Shown here piece after piece: positions 1 through 11,864 of a stretch of 64,000 bases of DNA. The translations under genes were made by a program, and so were the position numbers. The DNA is taken from positions 65,173,850-65,237,849 of the forward strand of contig CM077645.1 in the NCBI GenBank assembly GCA_039707465.1, given 5' to 3'. This stretch comes from Rhabdophis nuchalis (Eukaryota > Chordata > Lepidosauria > Squamata > Natricidae). The notes beneath the pieces were generated by a model, which did not search any database, was not told where the DNA came from, and saw nothing but the letters and a program-made list of their open reading frames with translations. The number at the start of each line of letters is the position of its first letter. The stretch's first letter is position 1.

Positions 1-251
1 TGCCATGGTAAACAAATTGGGAAATGTAGGACAAGGCAGAATATATCCTCTTTTCTCTAAAAGGCTACAGACAATAAGTACAGAGATTGAGCTGAGAAAG
101 ACCAAAAAAATGTGATATTGAAAAGAAAAATAAGATTAAAGATGTGAACACTCAATAGGTCAAAAATTAAAGAAGAAATTCAGAACAAATCTGAGTATGT
201 TTTTATACATTAAAGTAGAATACAGTGCTAGCACCTTGCTTCATCCTAGAT

Positions 252-386
252 CAGGGGTGGGGAAGTATGGCCCTTTTATGACGTACAGACTTCATCTTCC
301 AGAATTCTTGAGCTAACATGACTGGCTCAGGAATTCTGGGAATTGAAACCCACAAGTCATAAAGGGGCTTTAGTTCCCCACCTCTG
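252..386. mobile_element. hAT-type hairpin MITE, type D termini
   Basis: 135-bp imperfect palindrome starting CAGGGGTGGGGAAG and ending CCCCACCTCTG. It is flanked by a perfect 8-bp duplication TCCTAGAT (244-251 and 387-394), the length hAT transposases make. The middle carries the shared core CTTCATCTTCCAGAATTC. No coding capacity. Confidence 0.85.
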
Positions 387-855
387 TCCTAGATGGGAGA
401 GTGGTAACTATGATCCAGAAAACTTGTCTACCTAGGTCTATACCAGGTCTGTATACCAAACATTAAATGATGAACACTATTCAGTAACCCTCATATGGTG
501 CATAATGTTGAAGCCAGTCTTTTGGTTGGGCACACTGGTTACTATTACTATTAAAGGATTGTTTACCTTTAATTCCTCCACAGAACTGTATCAATCGAGT
601 CCTTCCAAGTGAATCTGCTTATCTTAGAAGGCAAACGGAAGTGACTTGCTTACAGGTTGCAGATAAGCAGATGTGGGTTTTCTCTCTGGTAGTTCCTCTT
701 TGGTGAGAAATTCTGCTCCAACAGTCTTCTATTTCCTTTAGCAATACTTTAAAATTGGCACTGCTTGAAGAAACAACCATTTGTTGTTCTAATACTTTGT
801 TCTTTTGAAAACTTAACATCCAATAACTATTGAAGAAAGAATGTATCATCTAAGT

Positions 856-1026
856 CAGAGGTCACCAACTGGTGGTCAATTTTGGTGGTCCGCAGAATTT
901 TTTTCCACATTTTTTAATATTGCAATAAATACTATTTATCTTTTTTTAAAATTCATATTAGTGGTCCATGGGATTTAAAATTATGAATTTAGTGGTCTCT
1001 GTGGTACGAAAGGTTGTTGACCCCTG
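856..1026. mobile_element. short non-autonomous hAT element
   Basis: 171 bp from CAGAGGTCACCAAC to GTTGTTGACCCCTG, so the ends are near inverted repeats. Flanks are ATCTAAGT (848-855) and ATGTAAGT (1027-1034), 7 of 8 matching. AT-rich interior without a frame. Confidence 0.75.
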
Positions 1027-1263
1027 ATGTAAGTGGATGGGACCAGAAATTTCTCCCCCCTCTCCCTATATGTTATATACCAGTGGTCGGCAAACCGCGG
1101 CTCATGAGCCGCATGCGGCTCTTTGGCCCCTTGAGTGCGGCTCTTCCTCCACCCTCGCCGATGATGGGACTCCTGGGACCCGCCGGAGCAACCCTCCCTA
1201 CAGGCTGCCGATTCCCTCCCCCCCCTGCGGAGCCTCCCCAGCCGGCATGCTGGCCACTCGTCT

Positions 1264-1700
1264 ACTTCCAGGGGGTGCGGAGGCTCTGCAGGCGGGGGGA
1301 GGGAACCGGCATCCAGTGGGTCACCCACTGAATGCCGTTCCTTCCCCACCCCACATGGAGCCTTCTCAGCCCTGGAAGTAGCCTGAGCGAGCGAATGAGC
1401 GTGCGTGCGAGCGTGCGAGCCAGGCTACTTCCAGGGCGATTGGAGGGAACCGGCATCCAGTGGGTCACCCACTGAACACCGTTCCTTCCCCACCCTACAC
1501 GGAGCCTTCTCAGCCCTGGAAGTAGCCTGAGCTAACGAGCGGGCGAGCGGGCGAGTCAGGCTACTTCCAGGGCGATTGGAGGGAACCAGCATCCAGTGGG
1601 TCACCCACTGAACACCGTTTCTTCTCCACCCCACACGGAGCCTTCTTAGCCCTGGAAGTAGCCTGAGCGAGCGAACGAGCGCAGCGGGCGGGCCAGGCTA
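1264..1700. repeat. 136-144-bp GC-rich tandem repeat, three copies
   Basis: The marker GGCATCCAGTGGGTCACCC (AGC in the third copy) recurs at 1308, 1452 and 1588. Each unit also carries a GAGCCTTCTCAGCCCTGG segment (TTCTTAG in the third) and a CGAG-rich spacer. It lies inside the hAT element 1081-2441. Confidence 0.8.
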
Positions 1701-1754
1701 AGGCGAGCGAGTGAGTAAGCGTGGCGGGCTGGGCTGAGGAGGCTCCGCGGAGGG

Positions 1755-2140
1755 AGAGGGGCAGACAGACAGACAGAGAGAGGCACAGACACAGAGAGAG
1801 ACAGGGAAGGAGGGGGGGAATCAGAGAGTGACAGACACACACACAGAGACAGGGAAAGACAGAGAGAGGGAGGGAGGGAGAGAAAGATAGACAGACACAG
1901 AATGAGTGATTAAGTGCGTGAATGTGAGACAGACAGACACACACACACACACAGAGTGACAGAGATGGGCGGACGAAGGAGAGAGAGAGAGAGAAAGAAA
2001 GAAAGTTAAAGAAAGAGAGAAAGAAAAAGAGAAAGAGAGAGAGACAGAAAGAAAGAGAGAAAAAGAGAAAGAGAGAGAAAGAAAGAGAAAGAGAGAGAGA
2101 GAGAGAAATGGAGAAAGAGAGAGAGAAAGAAAGAGAACGA

Positions 2141-2228
<88 letters not shown>

Positions 2229-2230
2229 AC
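1755..2230. repeat. purine-rich simple repeats (GACA, GAGA, GAAA)
   Basis: Interrupted GACA and GA repeats grade into a pure (GAAA)n run at about 2138-2229. It is part of the hAT element. The reverse strand gives an artefactual FLSFFLS frame. Confidence 0.9.
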
Positions 2231-2764
2231 TTATGACCACAATTGAGCCTAAAAGTTTGGTTCCTAACCAAGACCATTATTAAGTGAGTTTCACATTTTC
2301 CAAGTTGGCCACGGCCACCCAGTCACATGACCGCTGAGCCACTCCCACAAAACAGGCCACACCTTCCGGCTCTCAAAAGAAATTTCAATCGTGGTATTGT
2401 TGATATTTGGCTCTGTTGACTAATGAGTTTGCCCACCACTGTTATATACACACAGAGAGAGACTATAGTTGTGTTGATGGAGAAACTCACCTGCTTCTTC
2501 CTGGTATCAGTAAACTTTTTTAACAGGACATGTGGCTGTTGAGCATATGAGTGATTTTTCCTGAATTTAAGGTGGAAGCCAATAAATATATTAATTCTGG
2601 CATTTTAAATTTTAACAGTATATTTTGAATATAAACACAAAATCCTGCAGTAATGGAATAGCTGCCATAATGCTTTGTGTTAATCCCCAAAAGTCATTTT
2701 AAGACAAAGGCATTTAAGTTAAATTGTTCCTCCTCCACCACCCAACTCCCTTCAATTCCTCGGA

Positions 2765-3300
2765 ATGCTGTCTGCTCCCGTACCTTAATTTTGCTTTTAT
2801 AGGAGTCCTTGATGCTCTCTTGATTGTTTGCTTGTAGATGTTTAATTACCCAATTTGTAACATCATTACTGCTTTTGAGTGTGGGGCTTGCTCCCTCTTT
2901 ATATACATAATAGCTTGCCTGGCTAGTATTGGTTGGGATATGGTTTTGTCATTGGTCATTCCTTGATCAGGGTATTCTGCTTGGTTATTTGTTTCATGTT
3001 AATTCCTGTTTACCTGGGTATTAGCTATTAGAGAAGATGTGTTCCAGTATTCTTACCTTTTTTATTGTCTCCTTTGAATGGTGTGTAAATGTGGTTTTTC
3101 TCTATTTGTCTATCGATCGCTCATTTGTCTGAAGACCAAGCTTTCAAGAATTTTGGATTTAGCTTGGTCTACGATGCTCACGATTTCTCAATTATGATTA
3201 TGGTTGAATTTGTCCATATGTTGTGAGATTAAAGAGGTTTCTTTGTGCCCTCTAATTGCTATCTGATATTCATGGATTGTTCTACAAATTATGCTTTTGT
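2765..3300 (-). mobile_element. decayed Penelope-like retroelement 3' part
   Basis: Read on the minus strand, about 3280-3110 gives IHEYQIAIRGHKETS, then SQHMDKFNHNHN, a stop, EIVSIVDQAKSKILESL. The spacing of His, Ile-Arg, Ser, His, His and Glu-Ser resembles the end of a GIY-YIG endonuclease domain as found at the C-terminus of Penelope-like elements. The downstream part (to about 2765) matches a sequence I recognise as widespread in reptile genomes but cannot name. At least two in-frame stops make it dead. The family is inferred, not certain. Confidence 0.45.
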
Positions 3301-3667
3301 TTTCAAATATGCATTAATCCTAACACTGAGCTGCTTCCAGTTGCCAGTTTTATTTCCCAAGAATGCTTATAAACTCTATGTGGGATGCAAGGACATCCTG
3401 TGGAAAAGATGATACTAGAGACTGTCTTTGCCAGATGCCATTGCTTTGGGCACAAGGGAGTTGTGGCAAGCATATTAATCTCAATAGTCTGTATGATGCC
3501 TATAAGAGGTGATGAAATTTAGAAATTATGCTGAAGTGAAACAAGGTACAAAGATTGTGGTACTGCTGCTTATCATTGCTCAGACTAATTGCCCATCTAC
3601 AACTGAGTTTTTAAAGCTGTAGATAAGCAAAAACAGGCCTCTGGAGTTGGTTGACAATTATGCAGCC

Positions 3668-5105
3668 TAGGGGTGGGTTTCAAAAATTTTTACTACCGGC
3701 TTGGTGGCCGTGGGTAGATGGGGGGACATGTGACTTAGTGGGCATGGCCAACGTGACATCACTCTCACACAAGCTCACTCAAGTCACGTCCCCCCCCACC
3801 TACCCACATGCATTCAACCGGCAAAAAATTGTTTTGCCAACTGGAAGGTTGGCAAAGAAGCCTCGCTTTTCCCACCGCCACTGCTTCTACAGCACCAAAC
3901 AGTCTGTGCTCCCTTCTACAAACACACACATACACACACACACGGCGAGGCAAGTGCAGCCAGGGAGAAATCAGGGGGAGGGGGTGGAGAAAGCGGAGCT
4001 TCTTCTAGGGAGACGGGAAAGTGAACCAGGTTGCCTCAGCAAGTGATGCTCTTCCTTTCACCTGCCTCTCGAGATTGGCTGGGTTGGACTCTTGACTGCT
4101 CTCACCTGCCCGACTTCTCTTCCTCACGACCAATGCCATGTTTTGTGGGAATAAAAGCGGACATACAGAGAGAACTGGGAAAGGAAGAAACAGGTCCCGA
4201 GTGGGTGGATGGGCACCCTACATACCTGTGTTTTCTCCCTCTCCCCTCAAAGCAGCCATCTCCTCTGCTCACCTTTGCATAGCTGCCTATGTTCCAGCCT
4301 GCCTGCTCCCTCTGGAGGAGCAGGAAAGTGGTGTGGGAAGTTTGGCTTGATGGCCAATTTTGCCTCGGAAGAAGGAGAAAGGAGGTGGAAGTGCGCAGCG
4401 GGAATACATCTCCCTTGGCTGCCTTTAGCCACCTCTCCCCTTTAGGCTTGCCCGGTCTAGCCACTCAATTTTCCTACCAGAGAAATCCAGAACCCTAAAA
4501 AGAGACAGATGTGGCACTTTGAAGGCTATTTGCATTGAGGTCCTGCAGATACCGCCTCAAATCTATGTAGCCTTGAGTTCAGCAGTCTCCATTCCTAGTA
4601 GGAAGTGAGTGGCAAGGTGCAAGGTTGTGAAATTCCGCCCCAGGGGGAATTTTCTGACATTTTGCAAGGCGGCTCTCAAAGAGAATGAAGCGGGAGCAGT
4701 GAACCCTGCGGGATGGAGAGTTGGAGGTGAGGCTGGTCCCTCCCGCTTGTTCGCTCACCGCTTTTCCTGCCAGCTGCCCAGTTGACCAGGCAGGGCTCGG
4801 ATTGCAGCTGGCGGGGAGGGAGGGCTAGGCTAGCATGAATGCTGCTTACCTGTGTGTAGGCAGGAGGAAGCAGTTCTGTGGATCCACATGGCAAAGGCGA
4901 GGCAGGATGAGCGTTGGAGCAGGCAGGGGCGTGGCCAGCCAGTGCAATAAAAATTGCTCTGCGCATGCACAGAAGCAAAACTCAAGATGGGAGAACTGGT
5001 TCGGGGTAATGACAGGCCTGGGGCACTGCTGGTTCCAGTGACCCAGGTCGCCAAACCACTACCAGTTTGGCTGAAGCAGTCCGAGCCGGTGGGAACCCAC
5101 CTGTG
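3668..5105. mobile_element. long non-autonomous hAT element (1.4 kb)
   Basis: 1438 bp from TAGGGGTGGGTTTC to GTGGGAACCCACCTGTG, imperfect inverted ends, flanked by a perfect 8-bp duplication ATGCAGCC (3660-3667 and 5106-5113). The inside is GC-richer than the surrounding intron. Short frames of 60-130 codons occur on both strands, but none resembles a transposase. Related short copies with similar ends lie at 40763, 44384 and 45521. Confidence 0.82.
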
Positions 5106-5233
5106 ATGCAGCCCAGTCTGCCTTTGATATCAATGTTGTATAAAGGGATTTATCAGGTGGAAGAGATTCCTTGTTGTTCAATAGATGAGGCACAAGACTT
5201 TGGATGATGCTCCCAGTTGACTGGCAAATAGAT

Positions 5234-5744
<511 letters not shown>

Positions 5745-6825
5745 TGAGAGCCTTTCTTATAACAAAGTAAAACAGCTTTGCTTTTTAACATGGGAAACTT
5801 TACTAAATCGGGTGAAAATCTATAGCCTTCAAATATTACACTTTTTAATATCATTACTGTAAATAATAATCCCAAAATACTAGGTGATGCATTGTTAGGC
5901 ATATGCAAAATGTCCTGCTTCTTGCTTGGAGGATTAACTTCCAGAAAACTACTGCATTATTCCCAGATTGAATGGATTGTCATGTTCTGGGTGAGTTTCT
6001 GAAATACTAGTAGATTCTGCACAAACCTACTATTTGTATTGTCATATTTTTATTTATATGCTACTCTTTCAAAGAAACCTGTGCATTAAGGACGACAGTG
6101 CATGGCCTGGACTAATGTGGTTTGCCATTCACATAGAAATTGTTAATTGACCACACATGTTAGTGTGTGTAAGTTGCTACAAGAGAAAGGTGTATATAGA
6201 AGAACAGCTTTTTTTCTGGAATTTTAGATGAAACATAACAGTCTCTCTCTGAACTGGATGTTTTCTCAGCAGTTGGGTTTCTACCTCCATTTACACATAT
6301 ATCACTGAAATTCTGGACTGTGGAATAATCTATCCCTCTACATGGCTCTTTGGGAATAGATGTCACAGTATTTGAGGTGTTTGAACAGCAGGATCTCTGG
6401 CGACATCAAACTGCTTTTATCGACTTTTTAAAAGTGGGCTTGTGCTTTTTGGCATATCTTGCCAAGCCCAGGGAGAAACTCCCTTCCCCAATGAAGGGAG
6501 GGAAATGGTACTTTTCCACTTTTGTAGGAGTCAGATGCTCCTGCAATATTTGTAACACAGGCTGTAATAGAATTCTGTTGAATATGGAAGAAGAAAAATG
6601 TTTCTCAAATATGGCAGACAAGAACCAGATGGACATTCCAGCCTTATCTCCTAATTGAGTCATTATTCCAACCTTTAGGAATTTTTGAAAACAGGATCAA
6701 ATCACTCCAAGAGACTCTGCCTTAATGTTCTCTGTGATACAGGGGAAATAGAGTCCGATATTCTGTAACTCCTTTTTCCTTATATTAAATCTTTTTACTG
6801 AGACTTATGTATGAATCTCATACAT

Positions 6826-7050
6826 AATAGCAACTGCTATAGCACTTAGACTTACATACCGCTTCACAGTGATTTACAGCCCTCTAAGCAGTTTACAGAG
6901 TCAGCATATTGCCTCCAACAATCTGGGTTCTCGTTTTACCAATCTGGGAAGGATGGAAAGCTGAGTCAATCTTGAGCCAGTGAGAATCGAACCCCCGGCT
7001 GTCATCAGAATTAGCCTGCAGTACTGCATTCTATACACTCCATTACCATG
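6826..7050 (-). mobile_element. tRNA-derived SINE
   Basis: On the minus strand the head reads like a tRNA: an A-box-like segment near 7050-7020 and a B-box-like GGTTCGATTCTCAC near 6996-6983. The body ends in the motif CACTGTGAAGCGGTATGTAAG. Related copies are at 11193 (minus) and 52241 (plus). It is too degenerate to be a tRNA gene. Confidence 0.7.
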
Positions 7051-8663
7051 TATCTCATTTCTTGTCACTTACTGTTGTTTGGGCCTTGACCAGGAAAAAG
7101 CTAAGAGCAGAAATGTTCATGATTTTTCATTGGGTTGACAATCAGCAAGCCCATGGCGTCCCAGTTAGAGCCACTGCTTTCTGCTCCAGCTGAAGCCTGT
7201 CGCCATGTAAAAGTTCTGTTTGGAAATGTAGAGAAGTCGTTGCAGGTCTGTGCTGACCATGATTCTCTATTTTGCTGCTGTGATTGATTATGGGGGGAAA
7301 TTGGGAACAATATTTTCATCCTTTTAAGGAACCCACCATCAGCATGAGAATACAAGAAAGTATTGAGCCTAATGAGCCCTAATTGATGGGTACACATAAG
7401 ACTATGAGAAATGCTGGACTACATCTATGATGAGAAGGAGGTATCAGAAATCCCTGTTGGGATGCTCCAAACTGGGAATTTAAAAGACCATCAAGGGAGA
7501 TCAAGAAAATAAGGAATCAATTTCCAGTATTATAACAGTGACAAATATAGCAGGATTATATTTCAGTAGCAATTCCAGGAAAATGCGAATCAGCAAATGC
7601 TCCCTTTTTCCAGCCCAGACATGGATCACATATTTCAACATAAGCGGCATAAACAACAAAAGCATCTTTTCTTTGGGGTCATTTGTATATTTGGAACCTT
7701 CACCCAATTCCTTCCTCATAGCATTTTGAAAAGCAGTCAAAATTGCCCTTTCTACCTAAGCAATCCAAGTAATTGTTTAGGTGTCCATCTTGGGGGATGA
7801 GTTTTAACTTTGTATATTGTTTCGTACTGTTTAAAGTTTTTTATTCTGCCCCATTTCACCCATATATTTATTTATATAAATAAGCCTATACATGGCCACA
7901 AAACAGCAGTCCTTCCTCTGCTTTATTTCTGATCATGGATGAAAAGGTGGAGTTTATAGAAATTTAAATATTGGAACAGTTGCCATGCACAAATGGCTGG
8001 CCTTACTCCAAATAGTTTATCAAAAAGTATAATCATTTATATAATGATAGCCATAATGAATTTGACTAAGATTTAGATATGCCACTATACACTTGAGTTA
8101 GGAGTTCCACTCAATATATCAAGAGATGTATTTAAAATAAGGTCAGAAAGATGACTGAAGCTTTTTACATCTAATTGCTCTTCTGGATGGAATAAATTAG
8201 AATTGATTTTAGATTTGGTGGGATACAAATCTAACATGCACACACACATACACATACTCTTAAGCAGCCAGAAAGTTAACAGGCAAAAAATGTTAAAGAC
8301 GTGACACGTGCAGAAACTGTAGACACATCTAGTTTATAGCAAAACCATTCAGTCCACTTTTCTGTCCTTGCAAACTGTTTCTACCCTTTGCATAAATCAT
8401 TTCATATACTGCGGTGTCTGTTTGTTTTTAATTTCTCAGTGTCATTTTTTTGAGGATCTGATCAGTTCCATCAAATCACGATGTTCTTAGTCTTCCCAAA
8501 AAGGGAATGTTATCCATTCATTATTTATTTTGCAGATTGCTTTCCATTCATTGTCTCCACCTGATATATATTACCTCAGAGTTCTTGGTCAGGTCATTAC
8601 TTGTATTACTGAGAAAATAGGAAAAATTCAATTAGCACTGTCATGATTATTGATCACGCATAG

Positions 8664-8960
8664 CAGTGGTGGGTTGTAGACAGTATGCCCCGGTACGGGC
8701 ATACCAAAGCCTGCCCAGAGCACTGGATACCCTTCTGGTATGGTGCTCTGGAAGGCCCGCCCACCTGCCTTAGCTCCTTATTGGTCTTTTAAGTCCTCGG
8801 CGCTTCCGCGCATGGCACATTCAGCCCCTGTGTGACACTCCGCTAAGCAGCTGGAGAGTCGCGGAGGTGCTAAGATGCATGTAGCTGTGTACATTTATGT
8901 GGGTGCCGCCAGGCCTGTTCCAACCGTACTAGTTGGAACAGGATCCGGAACCCACAACTG
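8664..8960. mobile_element. non-autonomous hAT element
   Basis: 297 bp from CAGTGGTGGGTTGTAG to CGGAACCCACAACTG. Flanks ACGCATAG and ATGCATAG match at 7 of 8. It has the same layout as the element at 59010 (gene-free, GC-rich, GTTGGAACAGGATCCGG near the right end), so the two form one family. Confidence 0.82.
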
Positions 8961-9224
8961 ATGCATAGATATCCTCACTTTTATTAATTGAAGTAAGACA
9001 CTAAACAAACCCATACTTTGAAGTTTAAAGTTATTTCCTGTGAAATGTTCAGAAAGCCATATGGCCTGTTATTAAAAGATATTTTGAATTAGTGAAAATT
9101 AAGTTCTTATGGTTGGTTTCTGAGTACGTTAACACCATGAACAGAGAAGGAAATGCAAATTTAATGTCAATGAGATGGTCAGAGATCATTCTAATCTTAT
9201 CTCTAAATATGTCTGATTGTGTTG

Positions 9225-9370
9225 TTGCCACCGTGGGATGGGAGTGGGGTTTTGGGTACATTAAACTCTGGATTTTCACAACGGTGGAATTTTTTATGTT
9301 GTACATCACCCGGAGTCAACTTGTGCGAATTGGATGGCTATATAAATCTGTTTAATAAATAAATAAATCC
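9225..9370 (+). mobile_element. LINE 3' tail (L2-like)
   Basis: Ends in a CACCCGGAGTCA...GGATGGCTATATAAAT block followed by TAAATAAATAAAT. The same block layout ends the L2 copies at 12845, 29715, 34812, 41520 and 61189. Strongly 5' truncated. Confidence 0.6.
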
Positions 9371-9477
9371 CATGTCATTAAAAAGAAAAAGAAAAGAAAG
9401 CCTTCTCTGGCTTTCATAAAATATATATTTGGTTTAGAATCAGTCACTAATTAGTACAATTGACTAATACTGTAGTG

Positions 9478-9590
9478 TAAGGGTGAGGAACGATGGCCCT
9501 TTTATGACTTGTGGACTTCAACTTCCAGAATGCTGCCTCAGGAAGCATTGAAGTCCACAAGCCATAAAGGGGACATAGTCCCTAGCTCTG
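9478..9590. mobile_element. hAT hairpin MITE, type D termini
   Basis: 113-bp palindrome with GATGGCCCTTTTATGACTTG on the left and the matching CATAAAGGGGACATAG on the right. Flanks CTGTAGTG and CAGTAGTG match at 7 of 8. It shares the core ACTTCAACTTCCAGAATGC. Confidence 0.75.
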
Positions 9591-10052
9591 CAGTAGTGGA
9601 AACAAGTTTATGTACTTAAGTCTATAGTCTGTTTCCTTCATTGCACACACACAACCCGGCCCATGCAAAAAAAAGCACTTGTCTCATCTGGAAGCAGTTT
9701 TGATGCATGTGAAGTCTTCTAATCCTTGATGTTTGTGGGAAGCTCTGGTTGCCTACTAGTTATGGACCTATGTTTTATTCTTCAGTCTGGGAGCAGACTT
9801 TCTGAACTGTCCCGAGAAAGCTTTGGAAAAGAAGAAATCATTTCAGTCACATTCCAGAATTTTGTATGTGTTGTATTTTGTTTTGTCTTGGTGATCTCAC
9901 TCCAAAAGCATCATTGCTGGCTTTGCTCAAATCTTAAGCATTTTAAACTGGGAAATAATGAACAGATTTATAATTCCCAACTTTCACCAAGAAAAGTCTG
10001 TATGTCACAAAAATTGGCACCTGATTAATAAACTCTAGTCAGAGGTGTAAGG

Positions 10053-10169
10053 CAAGCGGTGGGGAATGATGGCAACTTTGACTTGTGGACTTCAACTCCC
10101 AGAATTCCTGAGCTAATTCTAGGCGTTGAAGTCCACAAGGCATAAAAGGGCCATTATTCCCTACCCCTG
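10053..10169. mobile_element. hAT hairpin MITE, type D termini
   Basis: 117 bp from CAAGCGGTGGGGAATG to TTCCCTACCCCTG with the shared core ACTTCAACTCCCAGAATTC. Flanks GTGTAAGG and GTATAAGA match at 6 of 8, so it is older than the copy at 252. Confidence 0.7.
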
Positions 10170-11192
10170 GTATAAGACATTCACTTTGAAAGATGTTTCT
10201 GGGTGGAAGTGGGCTGAAAGAAATTAAATAAATTTTGACTGTATCACAGAAAGAAACAAAGCATAAATAATATAATTTTATCCCTCTCAAGTTATAGCTT
10301 TCCATCCAGTCAAAAACAATCATCTTTTTCTTAGACATTGCACTTGGAACAAAAAACAGTTCACCAGTTCTCCAGTGTTTGCAATTCAAGCAAAAGTTCA
10401 CAGTACCTTCTTAATATTTTGAAATACCTATGTTACTGAATAGCAGTTTCCATATTAGTTGAAGTAGGATTTAGTATAACTGGATGTTATTATTATTTAG
10501 CTATTCTTGGATCTCTTCCCTTACAATCTTGGAATCTGAAATATATTTTCCTTGAGTGCTGTCCTAGAGTTGGATGATATGTGATGTATTTTCTGCCATT
10601 GAAGATTTGGATGGACTGCAAGGGAAGCAATCAAGAGGATGGAAATGTACTCTCCCCCCCCCCCACTTCATACCACCACAGAAAATATGCAGAAAACCTA
10701 GTTAAGGGAACTTGAAACTGAAAAGAGGAGGATGCCTGAACTCGACAGCTTCCAGGACTTTATGGGGTCACAGGGGAAATGAGTCCAAATGATTTCAGTC
10801 CACATTCTTTTAATATAATTTATTTCACAAAAGCTTAATCCATGGATGACTACCTTGGCGGCAGCAAAATAGAGGAAAAACAAACAAGTTGTTGCTCTTT
10901 CAAAATGGATAGGCAAATGTCCCACATGACATAGAATTAGATCATCCGTGTTTGACATATTTGTGCAATCAAAGGCCAGCACTACCACTATTGAGTTACA
11001 TACTTGGTTTCATTTGTGTTTGAAAGTCATAAACTTTCCACAGTGAATTCCCAGGAACGGGTTATATAAATGTAATTATGTCTGCTGAATATATTACACT
11101 CACAAGGTAGGAAACACCTTTTAAGACAGTTTTACTCATTTGCTTCTTTGCTGCTTTTAGTTTGGTTGCAGACCAGTGCAAAGCAAATAACA

Positions 11193-11335
11193 TAACAATA
11201 GCAACAGCAATAACACTTAGACTTATATACCACTTCACAGTGCTTTACAGCCCTTTCTAAATAGTTTACAGAGTCAGCATGTTGCCCCCAACAATCTAAG
11301 TCTTCATTTTACTGACCTCGTTCCAAATATAAAGG
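11193..11335 (-). mobile_element. tRNA-derived SINE, body only
   Basis: Matches the body of the SINE at 6826 (CACTTAGACTTATATACC, then TTTACAGAGTCAGCATGTTG). The tRNA-like head is missing. Confidence 0.65.
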
Positions 11336-11404
11336 TAGAAAAAGTAAAATATTGTATTAATAAAGTAGCATTTGTTTTATTTTATATATATATATGGAAT
11401 TGCA

Positions 11405-11445
11405 TGGAAATATATGTGTGTGTGTATGTGTGTGCGTGTGTTAGG
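11405..11445. repeat. (TG)n microsatellite
   Basis: TGTGTG run interrupted by TATG and TGCG. Confidence 0.85.
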
Positions 11446-11592
11446 TTTTTGAGCTGATCAATAAATAAATCAGGGAGACTAGGATAGATCTATTTCAAGC
11501 TTTTTAGCTATCATCAGCTAGCCATGCCCTTACTGGGATTCGAACCGGGGCTGTATTACATGTTAGGCTTAGCCACTAAGCCACCAGGTTCT
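11430..11592 (-). mobile_element. second tRNA-derived SINE family
   Basis: The minus strand has a clear tRNA-like head: TGGCTTAGTGGCTAAGCCTA as A box and GGTTCGAATCCCAGTAAGG as B box. A tail follows that I recognise from other snake sequences and that passes into TTTATTTATTG. The tail lacks tRNA 3' structure. Confidence 0.7.
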
Positions 11593-11714
11593 CTTCTTGA
11601 TCAGCTGAGACAGGAGGATAAGTATATGATTGTGTCGCAACACCCTGTTAATCCCCAATTAAGGGAGGAAGCATACTGCTTTCCTTTTCTGCCTTTCGGC
11701 TCATCACCATATAC

Positions 11715-11747
11715 ACACACACACACACACACATACATACACACACA
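11715..11747. repeat. (AC)n microsatellite
   Basis: Pure AC run followed by ACATACATAC. Confidence 0.9.
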
Positions 11748-11809
11748 AGAAAAAAATGCCTATAAAACATGTTACAAAGTCTAAGGCTAAGCTAAATAAC
11801 TATAGATAA

Positions 11810-11810
<1 letters not shown>

Positions 11811-11864
<54 letters not shown>

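Larger units (their letters stand above)
1081..2441. mobile_element. long composite non-autonomous hAT element
   Basis: 1361 bp from CAGTGGTCGGCAAACC to GTTTGCCCACCACTG, whose reverse complement repeats the start with few mismatches. A perfect 8-bp duplication TTATATAC lies at 1073-1080 and 2442-2449. The interior is mosaic. It has a GC-rich start, three copies of a 136-144-bp unit (about 1264-1700), then some 480 bases of GA, GACA and GAAA simple repeat. The tail (about 2229-2395) resembles the TA-flanked family at 39156 and the hAT element at 44384. All long frames inside are low-complexity shadows. Confidence 0.85.

Noticed and set aside
1561..2277. 238-codon minus-strand frame rich in FLSFFLS
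   Set aside because: Reverse translation of GAAA/GACA simple repeats inside a hAT element.
4676..5054. Minus-strand 100- and 74-codon frames near GRK5 exon 2
   Set aside because: They lie within the GC-rich hAT element 3668-5105 and have no protein-family features.
11530..11592. tRNA-like sequence with good A and B boxes
   Set aside because: Part of a SINE head: the acceptor stem does not close and a repeat tail follows. The same holds for 6990-7050, 27600-27670, 28090-28160 and 58270-58340.
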